Of a stretch of DNA of 64,000 nucleotides, positions 27,864 to 37,131 are shown in pieces. Position 1 is the stretch's first letter. Each line of letters begins with the position of its first letter. Made by a program: the position numbers and the translations under genes. Location of the stretch: NCBI RefSeq assembly GCF_026535915.1, contig NZ_JAFNPF010000001.1, positions 1,674,001 through 1,738,000 on the forward strand. The letters run 5' to 3'. A model generated the notes under the pieces. That model worked only from the letters and a program-made list of their open reading frames with translations. It searched no databases and was not told the DNA's origin. The stretch is from Snodgrassella sp945267035 (GTDB lineage: Bacteria > Pseudomonadota > Gammaproteobacteria > Burkholderiales > Neisseriaceae).

Positions 27864-28727
27864 ATGAAAAAATTAAAAATAATATTTTTATTCTTATTAC
27901 CTCTATTTGTCTTTTCATGTGGTTTAAAATCTCAAGAAAATAATAGTCCGGTTAATCCGATTACTTTAAAACAATCTCATTTTCAGGATACTGATATCAT
28001 TTATCATATTTTATCTGAACAACAAGACTCTATAGAAAAGATCCGACTTATTATAAAAATAGATAGTAGATTAAAAAATTTGAGCAAAATAACAGATATT
28101 AAGCATATAGATCTAACCATAGGTAATACGGCAAAATTAACCCATTTACAATTTGATGCGGATAAAATAAAAGCAATTACCAATATTCGTATGGATAAAG
28201 AGCAGGAATTATTAATTATTGATATAAATTTACCAACTGCAATTTCAAAAGACATTGATATTATTACCATATTTTTTCTACTAGATAATAGAGAAAAACA
28301 CGTTTTAGAAAATACTGATCCTTACTATTATAAAAATAGCGTTAAATTACTGGGAGTAGAAAATACATTTCTAGATCAAACTAGTTTCAAAAACGCAAAT
28401 GTACTTGTAAAAAAAATAATAAAAAATAAAAATATAAAGGAAATTGAATTAACTATAAAAGTTACTGATCAATCTATTGATGATATTAAAGATATCCATG
28501 TTAACCTCAGATCAAATGGTGAAATATATCATTTAGATTTTATTCACAGTATTTTTATAAATAGTGTCACTGAAAAAAATAAAAGTCATGGTTGTAAGTT
28601 ACTTGGTTTTAACAGACCTGACAGATCATATATCGTCTACTTTATTGACATTTCTAAACTAAAAATCCAGAAGATTGACTCGATTGCAATCAAACTTAAT
28701 GATCGCTATTATTATTCAAATAAATGA
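27864..28727 (+). CDS. Lipoprotein of unknown function with an internal duplication
   Basis: The 287-residue product has a lipoprotein signal (KK, hydrophobic stretch, VFSC) with the lipid-attached Cys at residue 19. The mature part appears to contain two related halves: EKIRLIIKIDSRLKNLSKITD.. followed by HIDLTIGNTAKLTHLQFD, and later KEIELTIKV followed by HVNLRSNGEIYHLDF; both are beta-strand-like with Ile and Lys in excess. The gene is very AT-rich compared with the housekeeping genes, as is its surroundings. No family is recognised; an envelope role is inferred from the signal alone. Confidence 0.72.
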   Translation: MKKLKIIFLFLLPLFVFSCGLKSQENNSPVNPITLKQSHFQDTDIIYHILSEQQDSIEKIRLIIKIDSRLKNLSKITDIKHIDLTIGNTAKLTHLQFDADKIKAITNIRMDKEQELLIIDINLPTAISKDIDIITIFFLLDNREKHVLENTDPYYYKNSVKLLGVENTFLDQTSFKNANVLVKKIIKNKNIKEIELTIKVTDQSIDDIKDIHVNLRSNGEIYHLDFIHSIFINSVTEKNKSHGCKLLGFNRPDRSYIVYFIDISKLKIQKIDSIAIKLNDRYYYSNK

Positions 28728-28920
28728 TAAATCATTCAAATTTTTAAAGTATACAATATAAATCATACAAAAAAACATCTATTCAACAACATTATAGACA
28801 CGGAAAAAGAGCTATTTGGCAGGATTAAGATCAGGATCAAATTTAGATACTGAATTATTTGACACAATGCTATTATCAAGCAATAACAGACAACACCTTA
28901 AACCTTTCAGGAAAAACATT

Positions 28921-30378
28921 ATGCAGTTGCAAGATCCACAGCTCTTCAAAACACAGTGCTATATCAACGGACAATGGGTCAAGGCCGACGATAACAGCGT
29001 TTTCACCGTTTACAATCCAGCAACCGGAGAAAAATTGGCTGATATCCCCAAAATGGGGGCAACAGAAGCGCAACGGGCAGTAACAGCAGCACAAACTGCT
29101 TTAAAACTATGGCAGAAAAAAACCGCGAAAGAGCGCAGTCAGCTGTTACGGCGTTGGTTTGAACTGATGATGCAGCATCAGGATGATTTAGGCCGAATAC
29201 TGACACTTGAACAAGGCAAACCATTAGCCGAGGCCAAAGGTGAAATCGCTTATGGTGCCGCCTATCTGGAATGGTATGCCGAAGAAGCCAAACGGATTTA
29301 TGGTGATACCATTCCAGCACCATCCAACGACAAACGGATCATCGTCATTAAACAACCTATTGGCGTTTGTGCAGCCATCACCCCATGGAATTTCCCTAAT
29401 GCCATGATAACCCGCAAAATTGCCCCCGCATTGGCGGCAGGTTGTACATTTGTTATCCGCCCCGCCTCGCAAACTCCCCTGTCTGCCTTAGCAATTGCAG
29501 AATTGGCGCAGCGTGCTGGTATTCCCGCCGGCGTATTCAACGTCGTCACTGGTAGCTCAACCGCAATTGGGCAAATCCTAACCGAAGATGATCGGGTCAA
29601 AAAATTCAGCTTTACTGGCTCAACCGAAGTGGGTCGCCAACTGATTGCCCAATGCGCTTCAACCGTCAAAAAAGTTTCCATGGAGTTGGGTGGCAATGCC
29701 CCCTTTATCGTCTTTAATGATGCCGATATCGATGCAGCTGTTACTGGCGCTATGATTTCCAAATTTCGCAATGCCGGTCAAACTTGCGTTTGCGCCAATC
29801 GTCTGTATGTACAAAGTGGCGTTTACCAAGAATTCATTAGCAAACTAACCAAAGCCATGAGCCAACTTAAAATCGGCAACGGTTTAGAATCCGACGTCAC
29901 CTTTGGTCCTTTGATCGACAGCAACGCAGTAGCAAAAATTCGTGAACACATCGACGATGCTGTTAGCAAAGGCGCCAAAATCGTAACCGGTGGTCACACT
30001 GATAGCCATGGACCGCTTTTCTTTCAACCAACCTTGCTTCAGGATGTCACACAAGAGATGAAAGTAGCGAAAGAAGAAACCTTCGGTCCACTGGCACCCG
30101 TATTCAAATTCGAGCACGAAGATGAAGTGATCAATTGGGCAAATGACACCGAATTTGGTTTAGCAAGCTATTTTTATAGTCGAGACATCGGCACAATCGT
30201 GCGAGTGAGTGAAAAACTGGATTATGGCATGGTAGCGATCAACTCTGGCCTGCTTTCAAACGAAGCAGCCCCGTTTGGCGGCGTTAAACAATCTGGATTA
30301 GGACGAGAAGGCTCCAAATATGGTATTGAAGATTATTTAGAAATAAAGTACGTATTATTAGCCGGTATCGATCAATAA
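28921..30378 (+). CDS. gabD: NADP-dependent succinate-semialdehyde dehydrogenase
   Basis: The 485-residue aldehyde dehydrogenase closely follows E. coli GabD by eye: TPWNFPNAMITRKIAPALAAG, FTGSTEVGRQL, catalytic Glu in VSMELGGNAPF and catalytic Cys in NAGQTCVCANR (the Cys-X-Cys-X-N pattern of GabD), ending GREGSKYGIEDYLEIKY. It oxidises succinate semialdehyde to succinate. The start at 28921 matches GabD; the frame is open 35 codons further up but that part has no similarity. gabT and gabP are not adjacent, though an APC permease lies at 43.8 kb. Confidence 0.92.
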   Translation: MQLQDPQLFKTQCYINGQWVKADDNSVFTVYNPATGEKLADIPKMGATEAQRAVTAAQTALKLWQKKTAKERSQLLRRWFELMMQHQDDLGRILTLEQGKPLAEAKGEIAYGAAYLEWYAEEAKRIYGDTIPAPSNDKRIIVIKQPIGVCAAITPWNFPNAMITRKIAPALAAGCTFVIRPASQTPLSALAIAELAQRAGIPAGVFNVVTGSSTAIGQILTEDDRVKKFSFTGSTEVGRQLIAQCASTVKKVSMELGGNAPFIVFNDADIDAAVTGAMISKFRNAGQTCVCANRLYVQSGVYQEFISKLTKAMSQLKIGNGLESDVTFGPLIDSNAVAKIREHIDDAVSKGAKIVTGGHTDSHGPLFFQPTLLQDVTQEMKVAKEETFGPLAPVFKFEHEDEVINWANDTEFGLASYFYSRDIGTIVRVSEKLDYGMVAINSGLLSNEAAPFGGVKQSGLGREGSKYGIEDYLEIKYVLLAGIDQ

Positions 30379-30563
30379 AACTTGCAGGCGGTTGAGACGA
30401 TCCCAGTTATCCACGCAAAAACTTTCAACCGCCAACAATACTTGCGCTTACTTCTTAAATACCACCACCTAATCACAACTTAACATAATTGATCAATATT
30501 TACATATACTCCATTTTGCCCTATATTTTCAAAAAAATAACCTAGCGCATTGTGGAATCTTTA

Positions 30564-31016
30564 ATGAAAAAAATCATCTATATTGGCATCGTCGCCATCA
30601 TTCTTTCCTTTGCCGGATATCAGATGCATAAAAACAAACTGGCCAAACAACAGATAGTCCGCGATATCAAATCGCGCACAGACCAATATGGCTTTGTCGA
30701 TATTTCGGTCAACCTAACTGGTCGCGATGGTATCGTCATTCTAGCGCCAATCAATTGTCCTTCAGATCAGGCAAAAAGAGCCGACAAATTAGCGCGTGAA
30801 TTAGAAAATATGAAAATCCCTGTAGTACGGATGAATGGTTATCATTACCAAATGGACCTATCAAACTATACAGAAAGGGAAGCGAATCAAATTGTTAACC
30901 GTATATACTATGTGCAGAAAATGCCGGCGCCAGTTGTATTTGTTAATGGCAAAGTCAAATCCAACGCCAGCATCACCGATATCATCAACGAAAACAAAAT
31001 ACAACGTGGTTTTTGA
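30564..31016 (+). CDS. Membrane-anchored glutaredoxin/thioredoxin-like protein
   Basis: The 150-residue protein has one N-terminal membrane segment (about 4-20) and a small domain that resembles a glutaredoxin fold: strand VILAPIN, a single Cys (INCPSDQAKRADKLARELE), strand PVVRM, and later the cis-Pro-type segment PAPVVFVNGKV followed by a helix. Glutaredoxins show the same order with CPxC and a PxVFI.G.. strand. Only one Cys is present, so a redox role is uncertain. GTG at 30552 is an alternative start four codons upstream. Family assignment is tentative. Confidence 0.55.
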   Translation: MKKIIYIGIVAIILSFAGYQMHKNKLAKQQIVRDIKSRTDQYGFVDISVNLTGRDGIVILAPINCPSDQAKRADKLARELENMKIPVVRMNGYHYQMDLSNYTEREANQIVNRIYYVQKMPAPVVFVNGKVKSNASITDIINENKIQRGF

Positions 31017-31823
31017 GAAAATAAATAGCACCTTATCCGCCCTATGCAACATTCCCACCAGCTCTGCTTAATGCACCCCGATGTTGAACCGCTGCAACCT
31101 GTACAGTAATGGCCAACATTTGCAGTTAGCAATCCTTCCCCCGACAATCGCCTTCGACAATCGAACATATTCAATCACACAGATCCAACTTAGAATACCC
31201 TTCTAGCACTGAATCACAAATAGCCCTATCAGCTCGCTTCCATCACCATGTTTTCCCATACCCAGCACATGTTAAATATTTAGAAAGTAGTCGCAAGAAC
31301 AATCATGCCAATGGTTTTTTCGGTTCATTATTAGCATAAATGGAAGAAGGATTGATAAAAACTCATTACTATGGCAATAACAAGGATAGCTAATAACGTA
31401 ATGAAAGATTTATCAGCATAATCAGGATTGGATTGATGAAAAAAAATCAGCATCAGGGGAAATTTTATTTCTTTAAATGATTAAAAGGCGCATTTGATGA
31501 TCCAAATATTTAATAGTCTAAGCGCATATTTCATTCTTATTTTTGCTTTACCCTGACATTTAGGTATGGCCAGCGCTTATGTATAAGTTTATATGTGTTT
31601 GAAAAAAGTGAAGTCAAGATTAAAGTAATACGTCAGCATATACAAAACTCTGATATTATAATGTTAAATGATTTTAGCTGATTAATTATGACTTACATAA
31701 AAACCATTTCCTAAGCTTTTTGAATAAACCCATGCTGATGAAAAAAGAGAGAGCTACAACCTCTCAGTACCCTTTCTCAATTGATGATATAGAAATTTAC
31801 GGATCACCTAATACGGCTGGTGA
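31017..31823. other. Long intergenic stretch, probably decayed
   Basis: About 800 bases with no convincing gene. A TATTATAAT-like box occurs near 31653-31660. A 68-codon open frame at 31720-31926 overlaps a better-looking relic in another frame. Nothing else is recognised. Confidence 0.4.
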
Positions 31824-31994
31824 CAGCACGGTAGTCACATTTTTGGCATATTTTATTCGCAATATAATCACAACTGGCTTTATATCGACTGTTCAGCAAC
31901 ATCCCGTAAATGTGCTAGCACATTGAGGGTAACAGGTGCAACTGGTATTGGTGTAAGAACCATTGCCAACCTATTCGTAGCTTATAGTTATTGA
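31824..31994 (+). pseudogene. Short gene relic, C-terminal end of an unknown protein
   Basis: After a TGA, 56 codons read a protein-like sequence (QHGSHIFGIFYSQYNHNWLYI ..., ending TGATGIGVRTIANLFVAYSY) to a TGA at 31992. It has no start codon or ribosome site. The composition is unlike random AT-rich sequence. It may be the tail of a lost gene; no family is recognised. Confidence 0.3.
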
Positions 31995-32163
31995 ATAATA
32001 TTACAAGTCAATTTATGACCAAATTGGCTAACATTAGGAGACGATCAAGCTGCTTATCAAAGCACTGTTCATTGTTAAAAATTATTCATTAAATGTTTGC
32101 AACTTTACACATTAGAGCAAAATTAAATTTATTATCCTATTTTTATGAACCCAAGGAAAATTT

Positions 32164-33193
32164 ATGAAGAAAATATTTTGTTTTATCTATACTGCACTAT
32201 TCTCATTGACTATTTATGCAAATGATTGTGCTACATATTATATTAAAAAAGATTATGACAACGCTTTATTAGCTTGTGAAAAACAGGCTAAGCAGGGAGA
32301 TGGGAAAGCTCAGCTTAATCTAGCATTTATGTATGACGAAGGGATGGCTGTCGCAGTCAATAAAGAAAAAGCACTATTTTGGTATACTAAAGCCGCTGAA
32401 CAAGGGCATTATAAAGCGCAATTTAGTTTAGGGCTTATGTATTATGAAGGGGATGGGGTCGAAGTTAATAAAGAAAAAGCGCTAATTTGGTTTACTAGAG
32501 CCGCTGAACAAGGGATTGATAGTGCGCAATATAATTTAGGGCTTATGTATTATGAAGGGGATGGGGTCGAAGTCGATAAAGAAAAAGCGCTATTTTGGTT
32601 TACTAGAGCTGCTAAACAAGGCGTTGCTTATGCGCAAAATAATTTAGGGGCTATGTATAAAAACGGGGACGGGGTCGAAGTTAATAAAGAAAAAGCGCTA
32701 TTTTGGTTCAAAAAAGCAGCAGATCAAGGTGATAATAATGCAATGAATAATTTAGCGATTATGTATTACGAAGGTGATGGGGTCAAAATTGATCATGCAA
32801 AAGCGCTATTTTGGTTTAAAAAAGCAGCAGATCAAGGTGATACTAATGCAATGAATAATTTAGCGATTATGTATTACGAAGGTGATGGGGTCAAAATTGA
32901 TTATGCAAAAGCGCTATTTTGGTTTAAAAAAGCAGCAGATCAAGGTGATACTAATGCAATGAATAATTTAGCGATTATGTATTACGAANNNNNNNNNNNN
33001 NNNNNNNNNNNNNNNNNNNNNNNNNNNNNNNNNNNNNNNNNNNNNNNNNNNNNNNNNNNNNNNNNNNNNNNNNNNNNNNNNNNNNNAAGGTGACGGCGTT
33101 AAAAAAAATATTACGTTAGCAAAAAAGTATTTTAAGCAAGCTTGTTCGCTTGGTTTAAACGAAGGTTGTGTTAATTATAATTCTTTGAAATAA
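32164..33193 (+). CDS. Secreted Sel1-repeat protein, interrupted by an assembly gap
   Basis: The protein begins with a signal peptide (MKKIFCFIYTALF... cleaved near YAND) and then consists of Sel1-like repeats of 36 residues with the pattern A..NL..MYY.GDGV..D..KA..W..KAA.QG. At least seven repeats precede the gap. The last two before it are almost identical at DNA level (108-base units). Beyond the 98 unknown bases the frame resumes as EGDGVKKNITLAKKYFKQACSLG and stops at 33191-33193. With 98 unknown bases the two sides are out of frame, so the gap length is nominal or the gene is broken. Sel1 proteins act as solenoid interaction modules, often in envelope or host-interaction roles. Confidence 0.8.
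32716..32988 (+). repeat. Near-identical tandem 108-base Sel1 units
   Basis: The units AIMYYEGDGVKI (D/Y) AKALFWFKKAADQGDTNAMNNL are repeated with only a few base changes, for example the codon for His or Tyr after the GVKID block. Copies begin around 32716, 32813 and 32921 and continue into the gap. Such arrays change copy number by recombination or slippage. Confidence 0.8.
32989..33086. other. Assembly gap (98 unknown bases)
   Basis: A run of N lies inside near-identical 108-base Sel1 repeats, a typical place for a repeat collapse. The true length could be any number of extra repeat units. Confidence 0.98.
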
Positions 33194-33230
33194 ATATGAT
33201 TTATAAATAAAGAATAATAAATCTATGCTA

Positions 33231-33268
33231 AAAGAACTGTCTTACAAAATACAGACAGTTCTTTTTTT
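33231..33268 (+). terminator. Intrinsic terminator after the first Sel1 gene
   Basis: A perfect 12-bp stem (33231-33242 and 33253-33264) with a 10-base loop is followed by TTTT. It lies 38 bases after the stop codon. The remaining bases to 33521 hold nothing recognisable apart from the upstream region of the next gene. Confidence 0.88.
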
Positions 33269-33521
33269 ATACAAACTCAAAATGTCATTTATTCTGCTAT
33301 CACAATCTTTTTGGATAAAATTGGTTTAACAGTGACATTTCGATGGAGCTCTATATTTAGTTGGTGAGATAATAGTTTTATCAACTCCCTAGACCAATAC
33401 CGCTAAGACATATAAAAGAATATTGTAAACCAGTAATAGAGAATAAGTTTTTTTTGAGTTTTTTTTGTCAGTTAGTAGAATGAATAATATAGATTATATT
33501 TTAGCTATTTAAGGAAAATTT

Positions 33522-34334
33522 ATGAAGAAAATTTTTTGTTTTATCTCTACTGTACTATTCTCCTTGTCTATTTATGCAAATGATTGTGCTAACGATTATA
33601 TTCAAGGAGATTATGACAAAGCTTTATTAGCTTGTGAAAAACAGGCTAAGCAGGGAGATCGGGAAGCCCAGCTTAATTTAGCATTTTTGTATGACCAAGG
33701 GAGAGGTATTAAAGTCAATAAAGAAAAAGCGCTGTATTGGTTTACTAAAGCCGCCAAACAAGGGGTTAGTGAGGCGCAATATAATTTAGGGCTTAAATAT
33801 GCCAACGGTGATGGGGTCAAAATCGATAAAGGAAAAGCATTATATTGGTATACTATAGCTGCCAAACAGAGCAGCGGTGATGCGCAATATAATTTAGCAC
33901 TTTTATATGATCAAGGTGACGGTGTCGAAGTCAACAAACAAAAAGCGCTATATTGGTTCACTCAAGCAGCGGAAGAAGGAGATATTTCGGCATCTTTAGA
34001 GTTAGCATATATGTATGACCAAGGTGAGGGTGTCGAAGTCAATCCGGAAAAAGCGTTATATTGGTTTTCTCAAGCTCAAGGAGTAGAAGAAGGGTTTGTT
34101 GGAGCGCAATATATTTTAGCAAGTAAGTATGCCAAAGGTGAAGGGGTCAAAGTTGATAAAAGGAAAGCATTATATTGGTACACAAAAGCCGCTAAACTAG
34201 GGGATGGTGAGGCGCAATATGGTTTAGCACAAATGTATGACAGAGGCGATGGTGTCAAAGTCGATAAAGAAAAAGCGCTATTTTGGTATAAAAAAGCAGC
34301 CGATCAGGGTGTTACTGATGCAAAGCATGAATAA
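33522..34334 (+). CDS. Secreted Sel1-repeat protein, paralogue with shortened C-terminus
   Basis: The 270-residue protein is a paralogue of the gene at 32164: nearly the same signal peptide (MKKIFCFISTVLF) and the same AGGAAAATTT leader before the ATG. It carries about six diverged Sel1 repeats (e.g. AQYNLGLKYANGDGVKIDKGKALYWY). It ends at a TAA where the other copy continues with an NL..MYYEGDGV repeat and a Lys/Cys-rich tail; that tail is still present as decayed DNA to 34455. The truncated protein is probably still stable because each repeat folds locally. Confidence 0.85.
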   Translation: MKKIFCFISTVLFSLSIYANDCANDYIQGDYDKALLACEKQAKQGDREAQLNLAFLYDQGRGIKVNKEKALYWFTKAAKQGVSEAQYNLGLKYANGDGVKIDKGKALYWYTIAAKQSSGDAQYNLALLYDQGDGVEVNKQKALYWFTQAAEEGDISASLELAYMYDQGEGVEVNPEKALYWFSQAQGVEEGFVGAQYILASKYAKGEGVKVDKRKALYWYTKAAKLGDGEAQYGLAQMYDRGDGVKVDKEKALFWYKKAADQGVTDAKHE

Positions 34335-34455
34335 GGCTTTATGTATCATGAAGGTGACGGCGTAAAAAAAATATTGCGTTAGCAAGAAGTATATTAAGCA
34401 AGCTTGTTCGCTTGGTTTAGATAACGGCAGTGATCATAATGATTCTCAGAAATAA
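34335..34455 (+). pseudogene. Decayed 3' end of the second Sel1 gene
   Basis: The sequence after the TAA aligns with the tail of the first Sel1 gene (MY.EGDGVKK, then ALA, YFKQACSLGL, then a final K and TAA at 34453). Two single-base losses, one before the A-run near 34362 and one near 34388, break the frame in addition to the TAA. This shows the original gene was about 40 codons longer. Confidence 0.7.
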
Positions 34456-34529
34456 CTATGATTTATAGATAGAGGAGAATAAGTTTATGTTAAAGACCCT
34501 ATTTTAAATTTTATGTATGTGCTTGTTAA

Positions 34530-35515
34530 AGGTGACAATTGATTCTGTCACCAAATTCTACAATAATTCGGTTCATCGCACTCTTCCAGTTATAAATGGG
34601 CATTGTCCATTTTTCGCTTGCTGGTTTTATCGCCATATAAATCAACCTTTTAACAGTATCATCTATCGGAATAATCTTGCGTTTCTTGATGGCATGACCA
34701 TCTCACTATTTAAAGACTTTATAGCATGAGTGGTATAGATCGTTGTCAGAATATCAATGGGATAAATAAACAAGATACTCAAATTTCCCAATGCCTACGC
34801 CAGAATGGCTAATACACGGGACTACTTATCACCCTAAATATCCTTTAATTGACATAGTGCCTGTAATGCCTGTTCTTCTGTTGCTGTCTGATAGATAAAT
34901 TTTAGATCCTTTGTCTGTACTTTATAATCCTTCCATCTCACTAATTTCAGACTATTGTGCTCACTATGGATGATACAGAGTTGAAAATTGTTTTTCTGGT
35001 TAAACCGTATTAATTGCATCAGGAAAGCCTTTCAAACAAGCTACACGGGCAATTAAAACCCCTTTCTGGCTGCGCTTTTGCAATTCTGTTCGCGCCAATA
35101 ACCAGAATTGGGATCTGCATTTTCAGCTAGTAAGAAGCCAAGGGGGTTCCTTTTTACCCTACAAATCGATGGCTAGTGCAAGGGGAAACCGATTTATTGA
35201 TGATACTTCCGTCTTGTTTCATTCTAACCTCTATGCAGTGTAAATAAACAACTGGATAAGAATATTAAGCTGATGATTTTGCCATGCTGCCACGAGCTAT
35301 TTGTCAGAATTCGTTACTTTAGCAATCAGCGTTGGTGAAATATCAACACCTTGCATTTACATAAATATATTGGTGATTTCCATTGTGGTTATCCCTTTTT
35401 ATATCAAAATAGAATAGGATGATTAATTCTATCTATGCGAGTTTGAAGCTTTTTATTAGCTGGGCTTCACAACCACTTTCTCTATTTTGAGCAATGATGA
35501 GCTTTTTCTCGCCTG
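34530..35515 (-). pseudogene. IS256-family (Mutator-type) transposase relic
   Basis: Minus-strand segments in all three frames line up in order with IS256-type transposases: RESGCEAQLIKS, then GITTMEI, then DISPTLIAKVT and AAWQNHQLN, then EVRMKQDGSIINKS, then a 61-codon open piece with CIIHSEHNSLKLVRWKDY and ATEEQALQAL, then IYTTHAIKSLNSEM and finally MAIKPASEKWTMPIYNWKSA. Many stops and frame changes mean the gene is dead. The N-terminal third is missing. Terminal inverted repeats could not be identified. Confidence 0.82.
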
Positions 35516-35537
35516 CATTAGCTATTATGCTGTTTAT

Positions 35538-36080
35538 TTATAATTTATCTAAATGTGCACAGCCCTCAAATATTTCACCTTTATAGTCAATAAAAATTTC
35601 ATAGTTTGAAGCTGGTTCATCAAGATTTGCTTCGCAAAAAGTACCCTTAGGAAGACTACGAATTAAACCATATATCTCTTTATTTGAATGGAAAATTGTG
35701 ACGAAATTTCTGGTTAAAGCAGAAGATTTAATATCGATAGAAATAGGTATATTTTCTGGTTTATTAAGTACAAATTGCAATTTTTTGTTACTTATTATGG
35801 CATTCCAAAAAGGTTCTTCACCACTTGCATAGAAACCTATAGAATTTTTGTTGACTATATCCCAGAAAATACGTGGCTCTACTCTTTCAATTTGTTGCAT
35901 TTGCTGTAATTCTGACTGATTTATCCAAACTATCATTCCATTTTTAAGGTTTAAAAATTTTTGCTTACTATTTTCTGTACTTTCCAGGGATAAAAATTCT
36001 TGATTTGACGAATTTTTGTATATTTCCTGAGCTAATAATAGGTTAGGTAATATCAATAATAAGAATATTATTTGTTTCAT
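35538..36080 (-). CDS. Exported protein with a COG3650-like C-terminal domain
   Basis: The 180-residue protein has a signal peptide (MKQIIFLLLILPNLLLAQ). The second half carries ASGEEPFWNAIISNKKLQF and ends with YEIFIDYKGEIFEGCAHL, a pattern like the COG3650 / MliC-neighbouring family in which GTEPFW...GCA is conserved; two Cys (in FCEAN and GCAH) may pair. It stands between an IS256 relic and a decayed gene. Family recognition is from pattern memory, and the function is unknown. Confidence 0.65.
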   Translation of the reverse strand: MKQIIFLLLILPNLLLAQEIYKNSSNQEFLSLESTENSKQKFLNLKNGMIVWINQSELQQMQQIERVEPRIFWDIVNKNSIGFYASGEEPFWNAIISNKKLQFVLNKPENIPISIDIKSSALTRNFVTIFHSNKEIYGLIRSLPKGTFCEANLDEPASNYEIFIDYKGEIFEGCAHLDKL

Positions 36081-36208
36081 GCATTATCCTTATTTACGGT
36101 GAGCATATTTTTAAAGTTAATGACCTAGTATATTTGTTGTTAGCAAATAGAATTTACGATTTGTTATATCCCTAATGTTTTTCTTGGTAATATAAGCAAA
36201 AGCATCTA

Positions 36209-36626
36209 TCAGTATATTTCTGTTGCATACAATAATGTTAAATTATTGTCATGTAAATCAGTAGGATTTCTATCATCAATTGCATTGGCTCTATCAACTT
36301 CAAGATAAGGTACGATTAATGACCAACTTTGTACCACATCTGAAACCTGAGTATCTAAAGGCGCAAGAGCTTGATATTGGTTATGTGTAGCAACATCAAT
36401 AGTTTATAATAAACTTCGTCATGGAACATATTTTCAATTGAATTATTTGTGGATTCTGCGTTTGTTGCCCAGGCTTTTTTCGCTAAAAAAACCCTATTTC
36501 AATTTTATTTCCATTTTTCATCATATATTTATCGGATTTGTTCGCTTCTAATTGCATTTACAAGTTAATTTGAGTTGTTTTAGCCAAATTAACCATGCCG
36601 GTCGTAATCTTTTGTGGCTTAATGTC
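36209..36626 (-). pseudogene. Frameshifted gene of unknown family
   Basis: Consecutive protein-like pieces in changing frames: KPQKITTGMVNLAKTTQINL, a TAA, MQLEANKSDKYMMKNGNKIEIGFF, a frame change near the T/A homopolymers at 36480-36490, AKKAWATNAESTNNSIENMF, another change near 36400, then an open 65-codon piece (DVATHNQYQALAPLDTQV..., ending LYATEIY) to the TGA at 36209. The order and lack of overlap argue for one broken gene. No family is recognised. Confidence 0.5.
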
Positions 36627-36660
36627 CTATTAAGTTAGCCAACATTGATGGTTTTTACTT

Positions 36661-37131
36661 TTAAAAGATCGCTTTGGTCATGGTGTAATTAATTAAAACT
36701 TCATTTTCCCGTTGGATAAAATTTTTCTTAGTGATATTAAACCCCCATTTTTTAAACACTGGCATGGCCACTTTGGAAGCATGAGTTTGTAAGATTTTAA
36801 CACCATGTTGTTGTACCCATTCCAGCATCGACTGATATAGTTTTGCCGCTACTCCTTGTCCCTGAAATTGTGGATGAACGAATAAACAGTGGATATATCC
36901 ATTCGGTGCTAATTCTAAAAAACCAACTACCCTATCATCATTTAATGCAACCCAAATAATATGAGTTTTCAGCCGTAGGTGCCATTTATCTGGATCTGGC
37001 GGACTGCTACACCATGCATTCTTTTGTTTTTCGGTATAAATCTTGCAATCGATTGAGTTAATCGAGTGATAAAATAATTGGCAGATCGCAGGAGCATGTT
37101 TTTCCTGATAATTAAGAACGGTTAATTGCAT
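36661..37131 (-). CDS. GNAT family N-acetyltransferase
   Basis: The 156-residue protein has the GNAT fold: an N-terminal strand LTVLNYQEKHAPAICQLF, a central VVGFLELAPNGYIHCLFVHPQFQGQGVAAKLY with the acetyl-CoA loop QFQGQGVA (motif A, about residues 93-104) and a late KWGF. It acetylates an amine using acetyl-CoA; the substrate is not predictable. The end motif FKKWGFN is typical of the YafP-like group. It is flanked by decayed DNA. Confidence 0.85.
   Translation of the reverse strand: MQLTVLNYQEKHAPAICQLFYHSINSIDCKIYTEKQKNAWCSSPPDPDKWHLRLKTHIIWVALNDDRVVGFLELAPNGYIHCLFVHPQFQGQGVAAKLYQSMLEWVQQHGVKILQTHASKVAMPVFKKWGFNITKKNFIQRENEVLINYTMTKAIF

Noticed and set aside
28816..28920. Longer N-terminus for gabD
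   Set aside because: The extra 35 codons have no GabD similarity, and the ATG at 28921 matches the family start.
32716..32988. Regular 108-base direct repeats that could suggest a CRISPR-like or satellite array
   Set aside because: The repeats are in frame, encode Sel1 motifs and have no unique spacers.
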